From an uncultured Prevotella sp. (GTDB lineage: Bacteria > Bacteroidota > Bacteroidia > Bacteroidales > Bacteroidaceae): 58,273 nt of DNA. Where the stretch lies: the NCBI GenBank assembly GCA_934196725.1, contig CAKPWR010000008.1:1-58273 (forward strand), in the 5' to 3' direction. Positions 28,100 to 35,075 of this stretch are shown here, piece by piece (positions within the stretch are counted from its first letter, which is position 1; each line of letters opens with the position of its first letter). The notes below the pieces were generated by a model. That model had not been told where the DNA came from. It searched no databases and saw nothing but the letters and a program-made list of their open reading frames with translations. Position numbers and translations under genes: made by a program.

Positions 28100-30442
28100 T
28101 TAGAATTTGAAAGCTGCACTGAATTCTACGGCACGAGGACGAATCTGCTCTGCCACGAAGTACTTGCCTATCATCTGGCTCTCGTCTGTAATCTGGTCGG
28201 CACCAATCATACTACCGGTTACACCCTTGTAGTTGAGCACGTTACACATCTGAACCTTCAAGTCCAGGTTGCGGTTTACTGTCCAGTCGATACCACAGAA
28301 GGTTTCCCACCAACCCTTGTAAGATACGGTATTGGTCTTGTTACCATACTGCTTGCCGAAGTAACGGGCACTAGCCCAGAGACGCACCTGGCGGTCGAAG
28401 ATATAGTAAGATGGATCCAACTCGATGAGCACCTTAGAGAGAGCTGTCACGTTCTTGTCGCTATAGCTGATTTCCTGACCTGCCTGAGTCTTATAAGAAT
28501 AGTTCTTATACTGAGGATTCTGCAAGGTGAGCAGGAAGTGCATATTGAAATTGTTGATAGTTGACATCACGTCGGTAGTCCAACCGATGGTGCTGATATC
28601 ATACTTCACAGGATATACCTTATAGGTATCGTTACCGGAATAAACGGTCTCCTCTGCCACGTTGCTGGTCTTGGTAATATAGGTAATCTTTGAAACCAGG
28701 TTGATATAGTTGCCGATGTTGAGATAAACACCTGCACCCAGATTCAAGATACCGCTATAGTTGTCGAACATCAAGTCGCGACGAGAGGTATATGGATCCT
28801 TGGCAAATCCCTTGTCATCTTTCTGGTCAGCTGCAAAATCAGAATATGGCTGATAAGATCTGTTATAGGTAGCCTCACCCACGATACCGAACGGCTTGGT
28901 AAGCTTGGCTATAAAGCTACCGGTAAGCACGTAGTTGAACTTGCCGCTGTACTTATGCTCTGTAAACGGATTCTTCTTGCTGAAATCGATGGTTGTCGAA
29001 GTTGGCTGGAAGGTTACAGGATCATAAGTAGTCACCGTCTCTACCATATTGTGGTTAGGATAAGCAAATCCATGATTGGTACCCATCACATGCTCAAGGC
29101 GTGCACCGACATTACCCGTAAGAAGATAGCCTAAAGAGAAGTCATCACTTACATACAAGGCATTCTTGTTGGTATTCTCATCAGAATAGCTTCCTGTTCC
29201 TGAAAGGACATTGTTACCATAAAGGTAGAGCATTCTTGGCTTCTCTTCTACTGTCTGCAGATAAACACCCTGATTACACTTGATTGGAGCATGATAGTGC
29301 ATGTAGGTGGTTCCGAGACGAAGATTATGCTGACCGAACTTCTTGGTCAACTCAGCCTTTGCCATAAACTGGTTGATATATACCGGCTCATAATACTGAG
29401 ATGCAACCATCTGTGTGGCACCCTTCCATTCTGTACCATCAGCAAGAGTCAGTGGCATTCCATTCATTGCCTCGGCAGCTGTAGCATAGAGTGTAGCAGG
29501 ATACTGCATACAGAGGGCTACCTTTGAATTCTGATACATCGCAGAATACTTCAGCTTATATCCACCGTCAAACTTGTGATCTCCGTAGAGATAGAAAGTA
29601 TTTGTGGTGTTGCCCGAAACATCATCATCACCCATGCGGGCTGTCTTCTTCTCGCCGGTCATGAAGTCAATGTATGGGAAGTAACCGTCACCAATGATAT
29701 AAGAGGTACGGCCCGGATTGAATCCTGGGAAAGCCTCTGTCTTGCCATCACCCAGATATTTATAAGGTGTATAGCTTCCTGTAATAGACTTGGCAAAAGC
29801 GTACTTATACAGGAAATTGATCTTACCACGATTGTACTTCTTGTGAAGACCGAACTTGAAACCATCATAGCGGTCCTGATAGTCGGCAAAGCCATAATCC
29901 TTGAAAGAACCCTTGTTACGGGTATCATTCATAGAAAGCGAAATACCCCAACCATTACTCAATGGAGCGGTGATATTGGCATCTACGGCAAAGTTACCTT
30001 CAGTAGAGCCCTTGATGTTGGCATAGGCACGTACCTTGCGGCCTGGCTCACGGTCGAATGAAGTAACAATGTAACCTACCTTACCATATGTAAGAGCACC
30101 CTCGGCAAACGACATCACACCCATGTTACCCAGAGAGCTGTCATATCTCCAACAGGTAGTTGGAATCTGAGTCCAGAAGGTGTAAACCACAGGAAGATCA
30201 TTCTCATTGATGAGGATATCTCCAGAGAAAGGAAGTCCGATATTCAATGTTCTAGGTGTAGTAGAATCACCGGCACCCAGCATCACGTTACGATTCTTGA
30301 CCTCTTTTCCATTCACTTGAGTAGCAGTTGAGTCTGCAGTACTTACCGTTTTGCTTTCCTGCGCATTGGCACTCATCACTCCTCCACAAAGCACAGCGCT
30401 CAACAAAAAAACGCGCATAGCTCGATTCTGATTCTTATTCAT
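28100..30442 (-). CDS. TonB-dependent receptor-like outer-membrane protein without SusD partner
   Basis: A 780-aa outer-membrane barrel with a signal peptide ending near ANAQ. The C-terminus AVEFSAAFKF is a typical Bam signal. A short plug-like region (LPVVYTFWTQIPTTCWRYDS, MGVMSFAEGALTYGKVGY) is followed by many amphipathic strands with Tyr/Phe-rich turns. No CarboxypepD_reg domain and no adjacent susD are present, unlike the SusC at 5818. It is the first gene of the GH106/GH3 unit and is driven by a promoter nearly identical to that of susC. It may import a smaller glycoside or monomer; the ligand is unknown. Confidence 0.8.
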   Translation of the reverse strand: MNKNQNRAMRVFLLSAVLCGGVMSANAQESKTVSTADSTATQVNGKEVKNRNVMLGAGDSTTPRTLNIGLPFSGDILINENDLPVVYTFWTQIPTTCWRYDSSLGNMGVMSFAEGALTYGKVGYIVTSFDREPGRKVRAYANIKGSTEGNFAVDANITAPLSNGWGISLSMNDTRNKGSFKDYGFADYQDRYDGFKFGLHKKYNRGKINFLYKYAFAKSITGSYTPYKYLGDGKTEAFPGFNPGRTSYIIGDGYFPYIDFMTGEKKTARMGDDDVSGNTTNTFYLYGDHKFDGGYKLKYSAMYQNSKVALCMQYPATLYATAAEAMNGMPLTLADGTEWKGATQMVASQYYEPVYINQFMAKAELTKKFGQHNLRLGTTYMHYHAPIKCNQGVYLQTVEEKPRMLYLYGNNVLSGTGSYSDENTNKNALYVSDDFSLGYLLTGNVGARLEHVMGTNHGFAYPNHNMVETVTTYDPVTFQPTSTTIDFSKKNPFTEHKYSGKFNYVLTGSFIAKLTKPFGIVGEATYNRSYQPYSDFAADQKDDKGFAKDPYTSRRDLMFDNYSGILNLGAGVYLNIGNYINLVSKITYITKTSNVAEETVYSGNDTYKVYPVKYDISTIGWTTDVMSTINNFNMHFLLTLQNPQYKNYSYKTQAGQEISYSDKNVTALSKVLIELDPSYYIFDRQVRLWASARYFGKQYGNKTNTVSYKGWWETFCGIDWTVNRNLDLKVQMCNVLNYKGVTGSMIGADQITDESQMIGKYFVAEQIRPRAVEFSAAFKF

Positions 30443-30530
30443 CGAAGTATAAGTTTGGTTATAATTTTAACATCTAATTGTCTATTCATTAACTATTTAG
30501 CATTTCTGCCAGTTGTTCGTAATTGCGCTG

Positions 30531-30538
30531 CAAAGATA
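30531..30538 (-). promoter_or_regulatory. -7 promoter element of TonB-receptor unit
   Basis: Minus-strand TATCTTTG followed by CAGC. With the operator at 30554-30568 it copies the spacing of the susC promoter (15 bp). Confidence 0.65.
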
Positions 30539-30553
30539 AGAAAAAAAGTTATT

Positions 30554-30568
30554 ACGTCCAAATTACGC
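30554..30568 (-). promoter_or_regulatory. candidate NrtR/AraR-like operator, TonB-receptor promoter
   Basis: Minus strand GCGTA-ATTTG-GACGT, 15 bp upstream of the -7 element. The box and flanks (TTTGGACGTAATAACTTTTT) closely match the susC promoter. Confidence 0.6.
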
Positions 30569-30592
30569 AATACTATCAATTCAAATATTATT

Positions 30593-30607
30593 GCGTATGT
30601 TTTACGC
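30593..30607. promoter_or_regulatory. palindromic GCGTA-N5-TACGC box
   Basis: A perfect 5-5-5 palindrome, extended to TGCGTA/TACGCA, lies midway in the divergent region between the TonB receptor and regulator copy 2. It could serve both promoters. Confidence 0.5.
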
Positions 30608-30671
30608 ATTAAGTTACTGTTATTCTGTTACTTATACGCAATAAGTATAAAGATTAGCGAAAAATCACTTT

Positions 30672-30686
30672 ACGTTTTATTAACGT
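30672..30686. promoter_or_regulatory. palindromic ACGTT-N5-AACGT box
   Basis: A 5-5-5 palindrome of the same geometry, 26 bp upstream of the box at 30713. It may be a secondary site for the same regulator. Confidence 0.35.
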
Positions 30687-30712
30687 ATTTAAGTTTCTTT
30701 AGATATTTTAAA

Positions 30713-30727
30713 GCGTATTTTGTACGT
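30713..30727 (+). promoter_or_regulatory. candidate operator, regulator copy 2 promoter (autoregulation)
   Basis: GCGTA-TTTTG-TACGT, 18 bp upstream of the -7 element TACCTTTG (30746-30753), the same spacing as at the esterase promoter. It suggests that regulator copy 2 controls its own gene. Confidence 0.55.
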
Positions 30728-30745
30728 ATTTGCCCTATTTTTTAG

Positions 30746-30753
30746 TACCTTTG
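30746..30753 (+). promoter_or_regulatory. -7 promoter element of regulator copy 2
   Basis: TACCTTTG followed by CAACAAG. Its position excludes the upstream ATG at 30730 and supports the start at 30790. Confidence 0.6.
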
Positions 30754-30789
30754 CAACAAGATTATAATGAATCAAAAACGAAACCAAAT

Positions 30790-31590
30790 ATGGAATATAC
30801 TGATATACAAAAATCGCAAAGAGAGCACGTAAATCTGTTTATGGAAGAAAACGGAAAGGCTTTCTACCATAATATAAGTATAGATATAGTTATCTTAGGC
30901 TATCACGAGCGCACACTGAAAGTACTGCTCCAGAAACCTCACTTCAGCGACAAATGGATGCTGACGGGCGGTTTCATCAAACGCACGGAAAGCGTGGAAA
31001 TGGCGGCAGAGCGCATCGTCAGTAATCGTACCCAGCTCAAGAACCTTCCTATCTACGAGTTTCATACCTTCAGTAACCCAGGAAGAGACAATAGTGATAA
31101 AGAGGCACAGAAAAAGGATTTTGAAGAAGCCGGCTTTAAGGTTCCAGAGAACTTCTGGATGTTCGACCAGTTCATCACGGTGGGCTGTTTCGCCTTTACG
31201 GAATATTCAAAGGTGAAACCTTCGGGAGAATACAATACGGAAGATTGCCAATGGTTCGACATCGACAATCTGCCCGAACTGATGTATGATCATGAGGAAA
31301 TCATCAAGCTTGCCATCAGGTATCTGCCTATCTTCGCCAACTACTGTCCGATAGGCTACAACCTCCTGCCCGAGAAGTTCACGCTTCCGGAAATCCAGAG
31401 TCTCTACGAGACGATGCTGAACCGAAAACTGGATAGCCGCAACTTTGCCAAGCGACTGACTTCGCTGGGGATAATCATCAAACTGGATGAGCAGCGCAAG
31501 ATCGGTGCCCACCGTTCACCTTATCTATATAAGTTTAATAAGGAGAGATATGATGAGGTAATCAAGGATGTTAGCAGCATCATTATCTGA
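30790..31590 (+). CDS. NrtR/AraR-like transcriptional regulator (Nudix-derived), copy 2
   Basis: A 266-aa paralogue of the regulator at 4657-5466, sharing VxVVILGYHERxLKVLL, the LPEKFTLPxIxxLYET winged-helix start and the C-terminal IGAHRSPYLY. The Nudix box region (about residues 60-82) reads GGFIKRTESVEMAAERIVSN, again without the catalytic glutamates, so it should sense a ligand without hydrolysing it. The start MEYTDIQKSQ is chosen downstream of the -7 element at 30746. It is divergent from the TonB-receptor unit, with several ACGTA-type palindromes between them. The ligand is unknown; arabinose is known for the Bacteroides AraR relative, but the enzymes here point to rhamnose-containing substrates. 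Confidence 0.8.
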   Translation: MEYTDIQKSQREHVNLFMEENGKAFYHNISIDIVILGYHERTLKVLLQKPHFSDKWMLTGGFIKRTESVEMAAERIVSNRTQLKNLPIYEFHTFSNPGRDNSDKEAQKKDFEEAGFKVPENFWMFDQFITVGCFAFTEYSKVKPSGEYNTEDCQWFDIDNLPELMYDHEEIIKLAIRYLPIFANYCPIGYNLLPEKFTLPEIQSLYETMLNRKLDSRNFAKRLTSLGIIIKLDEQRKIGAHRSPYLYKFNKERYDEVIKDVSSIII

Positions 31591-31610
31591 GAAAGTTTTT
31601 CCAAATATAA

Positions 31611-31713
31611 TGCCACTATTGCCACGCTACAAGATAACCATTTGGTATTTAGCTATTTAAGCGTGGCAATAAGGGCATTTTTTATTATCACCTAATGCCA
31701 CCTAATGCCACGC
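31611..31713. repeat. left cluster of TGCCAC/GTGGCA boxes
   Basis: Boxes at 31611-31616, 31620-31627 (TGCCACGC), 31661-31668 (GCGTGGCA), 31696-31701 and 31706-31713 (TGCCACGC). The outer pair forms an inverted repeat (ATTGCCACGCT/AGCGTGGCAAT, 31618-31628 and 31660-31670). A matching cluster in opposite orientation follows the VirE gene. The 341-nt gap 31591-31931 otherwise holds only the promoter at 31835. Confidence 0.75.
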
Positions 31714-31834
31714 AAGGGCGAAAAACCGGGGATTCTCTGAGGGAAAAACACAGAAATATCAAAGAAAAGAATATTTTTTCGCAGAAAAACATTAAAAAAG
31801 TGGAGAAAAAGCTTGCTCTTGCCAACATTTTTTG

Positions 31835-31842
31835 TATCTTTG
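31835..31842 (+). promoter_or_regulatory. -7 promoter element of DUF6078 gene
   Basis: TATCTTTG followed by CACTC, 90 nt upstream of the ATG at 31932. It excludes the longer frame that begins at 31695. Confidence 0.55.
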
Positions 31843-31931
31843 CACTCAGTAGGAAAAATTCCTGCCGATTCCACCTAGAAGCTTATGACTCCTGTGAAAC
31901 CACTTTTTTATACTTAAAAACCCATAAGCTA

Positions 31932-32378
31932 ATGACACAAGCAGATTTAGTAAGACTCTACTTCGCTAAAGGAGATGTTTACAACTCATGGAGCTATTGC
32001 TTCAACGAGCAATGCCCACTGGCACAGGAATGTGCACACTATCTATCCGTGACTTATAAGAATCCGGAGCAGACCAACGGTTACGCCATCTATCCCGATG
32101 CCTATCACGACAAGAAATGCGAACATTTCCTGCAACTCCGTCTGATGAAAATGGCATACGGATTTGAGAAGATTCTTGACGAACTGAAACGCAAAGATGA
32201 AGGAAGTTTCAGACTACACATGACTTCCTACTTCGGAAGCAACACTTCATATTATCGCTATAAATTAGGACAAACTGGTCTCGTTCCAGAACAGCAACAG
32301 TACATCCTGCAATGGTGTAAAGGACGTGGATACACCAATATGAGGTTCGACCGATATACAGAAGAGGTTAACTACTGA
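31932..32378 (+). CDS. DUF6078-like protein
   Basis: A 148-aa soluble protein starting MTQADLVRLYFAKGDVYNSW. A cysteine motif (YCFNEQCPLAQECAHYL, about residues 20-36) and a second Cys (DKKCEHFL) suggest a small metal or Fe-S site. I associate this CxxxxCPxxxxC pattern with DUF6078 proteins of Bacteroidota, whose function is unknown. It precedes the VirE-type ATPase, and the pair is enclosed by GTGGCA box clusters, which suggests one genetic module. The start was chosen from the promoter at 31835. Confidence 0.7.
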   Translation: MTQADLVRLYFAKGDVYNSWSYCFNEQCPLAQECAHYLSVTYKNPEQTNGYAIYPDAYHDKKCEHFLQLRLMKMAYGFEKILDELKRKDEGSFRLHMTSYFGSNTSYYRYKLGQTGLVPEQQQYILQWCKGRGYTNMRFDRYTEEVNY

Positions 32379-32656
32379 TAGCCAATGACCATGAGGGCCT
32401 GCACCCACAGCCATGAGCATCTGTGCCCGAGACGATAAGGAAATACAACCACGGACATGAGGACTCATACCCGAGACTACGAGGACTTTTACCCGACACA
32501 GCCGGGCAAAAGTACCCAACGCCTTGGGCAAAACTGGGCAAAGACTCGGGTTAACATCCCTGATGCCTGGAAGCAGAATCCAGGTCGTCAGTTGCATCCG
32601 GAAAGCAATGCTATTAATAACCACAAGTAACACCCTATCAATAATTTAGCAGAAGT
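32379..32656 (+). other. GC-rich intergenic stretch with possible RNA structure
   Basis: This 278-nt region is richer in G and C than its neighbours. It has two imperfect copies of a CATGAG...CCCGAGAC segment (around 32422 and 32456) and nested complementary runs: CCCGAG near 32472 with CTCGGG near 32548, and CCCGAC with GCCGGG between them. It could be a structured leader of the VirE transcript, or coding sequence (see the small ORF at 32457). Confidence 0.35.
32457..32630 (+). CDS. possible 57-aa protein upstream of VirE gene
   Basis: An ATG-initiated frame of 57 codons starting MRTHTRDYEDFYPTQPGKST and ending NAINNHK, 26 nt before the VirE gene. The composition (Asp/Tyr/Pro/Gln/Trp) looks protein-like and the spacing fits an operon. 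There is no strong ribosome-binding site, and I recognise no family. It could instead be an accidental frame in the structured leader. Confidence 0.35.
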   Translation: MRTHTRDYEDFYPTQPGKSTQRLGQNWAKTRVNIPDAWKQNPGRQLHPESNAINNHK

Positions 32657-34738
32657 ATGAAGTTTACCATTACAAGAATAAACAGACAGAACAAGTTGAC
32701 GGTCAGTACGAAAACCGTTGACAGGTTTCTGGAACGTATCGCCAAGGACGATGCCAAGCAAAGTGTCGCCAGATTCAGAATGAGCGTGCCGCTGATGGAA
32801 GGCGACTACCAGTACTACAAGGGCATCAAGGAATGGCAGCACGTTTATCCTGCCGCAGAGTTCAGCAAGGACGAAAGCGGCAATCTCGTCTTTCAGCAAT
32901 CGAACGGACTGGTGATGCTCCACTTCATCAATCTCGTGACAAAGCAGGAAAAAGACGCCGTCAAGACGGCCGTCAGTCTGCTGCCGATGACCTTTGCTGC
33001 CATCGAAGGTGCCGACGGCAGAAGCCTTATCGTGCTCGTAAGCATCAGCAACGAAGAAGGAAAAATACCGACAAAAGAGGCTGATGCTGATTTACTATAC
33101 CAGTCTGGCTACGAACAGGTAAAGACACTCTATCAGTCGCAGGTGCAGGCAACCATCAAGGCAGAAAAGCCATCCCTGGAATCAAACTTCATGCTTACGC
33201 TGGACGATTCACCTTATTATAACAACAAGGCGGTGGCGATGCGCATTGCCTTAAACCAGCTTGCGGTTGCCACAGCACCCAAAAGCATCGACGACCTGAA
33301 AGTATATGATGATTACGAGTTCCTCTATCGCAAGGCATCAGAAGAGACGATGACGGAAATGAAAAAAGCCAACATTTCATGGAAGAACGACAACGACCGT
33401 TTCCTAGCCAGTCTCTCAGCCATCGCCAGCAAGCTCTGCGTCATGGGTCTCAGCGAAGAAGAAGCCTTCGTCCACATCCGTCGCAACAACTGGAGCAAGG
33501 TGGCAGAAGAGCAACTCCGTCAGATTGTAGGCACCGCTTACGATTCCCATTCCAAAGGCAAGAGACCGGAGAAATCAGCCTCAGCCAGAAAAGGACGTGC
33601 TGACATCCTGCAGATGATTAACTATCTGGAAAGCCGTTACCAGTTCCGCTACAATACCGTGATGAAATACACCGAATATCGTCCCAACAACTCATGGATA
33701 GGCGATTTCAAGCCGGTAGATGCGCGCGTGCAGAAAAGCATGACGCTGGATGTTCAGATAGCAGACATCCACGTAAGTATCAAGGATGTAAGGAATTTTC
33801 TAGAGTCAGACCGCATCAGAAACTACAGTCCGATAGAGTCCTACCTCTATGACTGTCTGGGAAAATGGGACGGCAAGGACCGTATCCGTGCCCTGGCTCG
33901 AACCGTTCCCACCAACAATCCACACTGGGAAGACTGGTTTTACACCTGGTTCCTGGGAATGGTAGACCAGTGGCGCGGCGTATATCGCAAACAATATGGC
34001 AACAGCACCATGCCACTTCTCATCTCCAAGCAGGGTTACAACAAAAGCACCTTCTGCCGCCGTCTGATTCCTGCCGAATTATCCTGGGGCTTCACCGATA
34101 ATATGATTCTGTCAGAAAAGCGTCAGGTACTGCAGGCAATGTCACAATTTCTGCTCATCAATCTCGATGAATTCAATCAGATTTCGCCACAGGTACAGCA
34201 GGGATTTCTGAAGAATCTCCTGCAGTTGCCTACGGTGAAAATCAAGCCTCCATACGGCAGTCATGTCGAGGAGTTCCCCCGTCTCGCCTCCTTCATCGCC
34301 ACGAGCAACATGACGGATATACTTTCCGACCCATCCGGCAACCGCCGATTCCTGGGTGTAGAGTTGACGGGTCCGATAGATGTGAGTGGCAGACTGAACT
34401 ATGAGCAGCTTTATGCGCAGGCGATGCAAGCCCTGGAGCATGGCGAAAAATCTTATTTCGATGCCAAGGAAACCGCCATCATCATGCAACATAACAGACA
34501 ATTTGAGCAGATTTCCCCTATCAAGCAATGTTTTTTGGAGGTTTTTGAGCCTGCAAGCACCCCGGAAAAGGGCGAATATCTGATGGCTGCCGCCATTTTC
34601 GACATTTTAAAGCAGAAATTCGGCTCCTCCCTCCAGGTTTCGAGCATACAGAAATTGGGCAGAGAGCTCCAGAATATTGAAGGTTTGAAGAACCGAAGAA
34701 CAAGATTTGGCACTGAGTATCTGGTAGTTAGAAAATAA
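32657..34738 (+). CDS. BT4734-type / VirE-domain ATPase (primase-helicase-like)
   Basis: A 693-aa protein. The N-terminal half resembles BT4734-like/VirE_N domains of Bacteroidota. The C-terminal half is a VirE (PF05272-like) P-loop domain: Walker A-like KQGYNKST (458-465), Walker B with Asp504-Glu505 in LINLDEFNQI, and a sensor-like ATSNMTDIL followed by GNRRFLGVEL. Related proteins occur in mobile elements and phages as primase/helicase-type replication factors. No integrase or phage gene is nearby. The gene and its small upstream partners are flanked by oppositely oriented GTGGCA boxes that could act as iterons. Confidence 0.8.
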   Translation: MKFTITRINRQNKLTVSTKTVDRFLERIAKDDAKQSVARFRMSVPLMEGDYQYYKGIKEWQHVYPAAEFSKDESGNLVFQQSNGLVMLHFINLVTKQEKDAVKTAVSLLPMTFAAIEGADGRSLIVLVSISNEEGKIPTKEADADLLYQSGYEQVKTLYQSQVQATIKAEKPSLESNFMLTLDDSPYYNNKAVAMRIALNQLAVATAPKSIDDLKVYDDYEFLYRKASEETMTEMKKANISWKNDNDRFLASLSAIASKLCVMGLSEEEAFVHIRRNNWSKVAEEQLRQIVGTAYDSHSKGKRPEKSASARKGRADILQMINYLESRYQFRYNTVMKYTEYRPNNSWIGDFKPVDARVQKSMTLDVQIADIHVSIKDVRNFLESDRIRNYSPIESYLYDCLGKWDGKDRIRALARTVPTNNPHWEDWFYTWFLGMVDQWRGVYRKQYGNSTMPLLISKQGYNKSTFCRRLIPAELSWGFTDNMILSEKRQVLQAMSQFLLINLDEFNQISPQVQQGFLKNLLQLPTVKIKPPYGSHVEEFPRLASFIATSNMTDILSDPSGNRRFLGVELTGPIDVSGRLNYEQLYAQAMQALEHGEKSYFDAKETAIIMQHNRQFEQISPIKQCFLEVFEPASTPEKGEYLMAAAIFDILKQKFGSSLQVSSIQKLGRELQNIEGLKNRRTRFGTEYLVVRK

Positions 34739-34763
34739 CCATCTCATTTCCTTATCAAAAAAA

Positions 34764-34866
34764 GCGTGGCAATGCGTGGCATTAAGTGGCAATAAAAATA
34801 CCGCTTATTGCCACGCATTATTCACTTATAATCAGAGAGTTAAATGCGTTGGTGATAGATGTGGCA
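34764..34866. repeat. right cluster of GTGGCA/TGCCAC boxes
   Basis: GCGTGGCA at 34764-34771 and 34774-34781, GTGGCA at 34786-34791, TGCCACGC at 34809-34816 and GTGGCA at 34861-34866, starting 26 nt after the VirE stop. The first three are spaced 10-12 bp apart on one face of the helix. This mirrors, in inverse orientation, the cluster at 31611-31713. Confidence 0.75.
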
Positions 34867-34941
34867 ATAAAAACAGCAAAACATTTTCGTATAACAAGTA
34901 TCAAGAGAAGCTTTCCACCTAGTTATGCCGAGCGTACCTAG

Positions 34942-34976
34942 AAAGTGGTCTGTCGGAAATTCCGACAGACCACTTT
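34942..34976. repeat. 35-nt near-perfect palindrome, shared with rhuM
   Basis: Arms of 17 bp (AAAGTGGTCTGTCGGAA / TTCCGACAGACCACTTT) around a single A. Thirty-three nt of it are identical to a segment inside the rhuM coding sequence at 39343-39375. It lies 100 nt upstream of the AAA-ATPase gene. It could be a terminator for VirE (T4 follows on the plus strand) or a dispersed palindromic element. Confidence 0.8.
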
Positions 34977-35039
34977 TGCTACAGAAAAAACAGTTTGAAA
35001 AAATCACCTAAAACATTTGGTAATTACGAATATTCAGCG

Positions 35040-35047
35040 TATCTTTG
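35040..35047 (+). promoter_or_regulatory. -7 promoter element of AAA-ATPase/nuclease-like gene
   Basis: TATCTTTG followed by CAAAG, 28 nt before the ATG at 35076. Confidence 0.6.
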
Positions 35048-35075
35048 CAAAGAAGAATGACAATAACAGATAGAT

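Noticed and set aside
31695..31931. Long N-terminal extension of the DUF6078 protein
   Set aside because: It includes the -7 element at 31835, and its composition is Lys-rich and unlike the rest of the protein.
32265..32633. 122-codon minus-strand frame over the DUF6078/VirE gap
   Set aside because: It overlaps the DUF6078 gene antisense and the structured gap. The plus-strand small frame fits the operon better.
31932..34738. Prophage or integrative element around the VirE gene
   Set aside because: No integrase, transposase, structural phage gene or tRNA target was found, so I report only a bounded module, not a phage.
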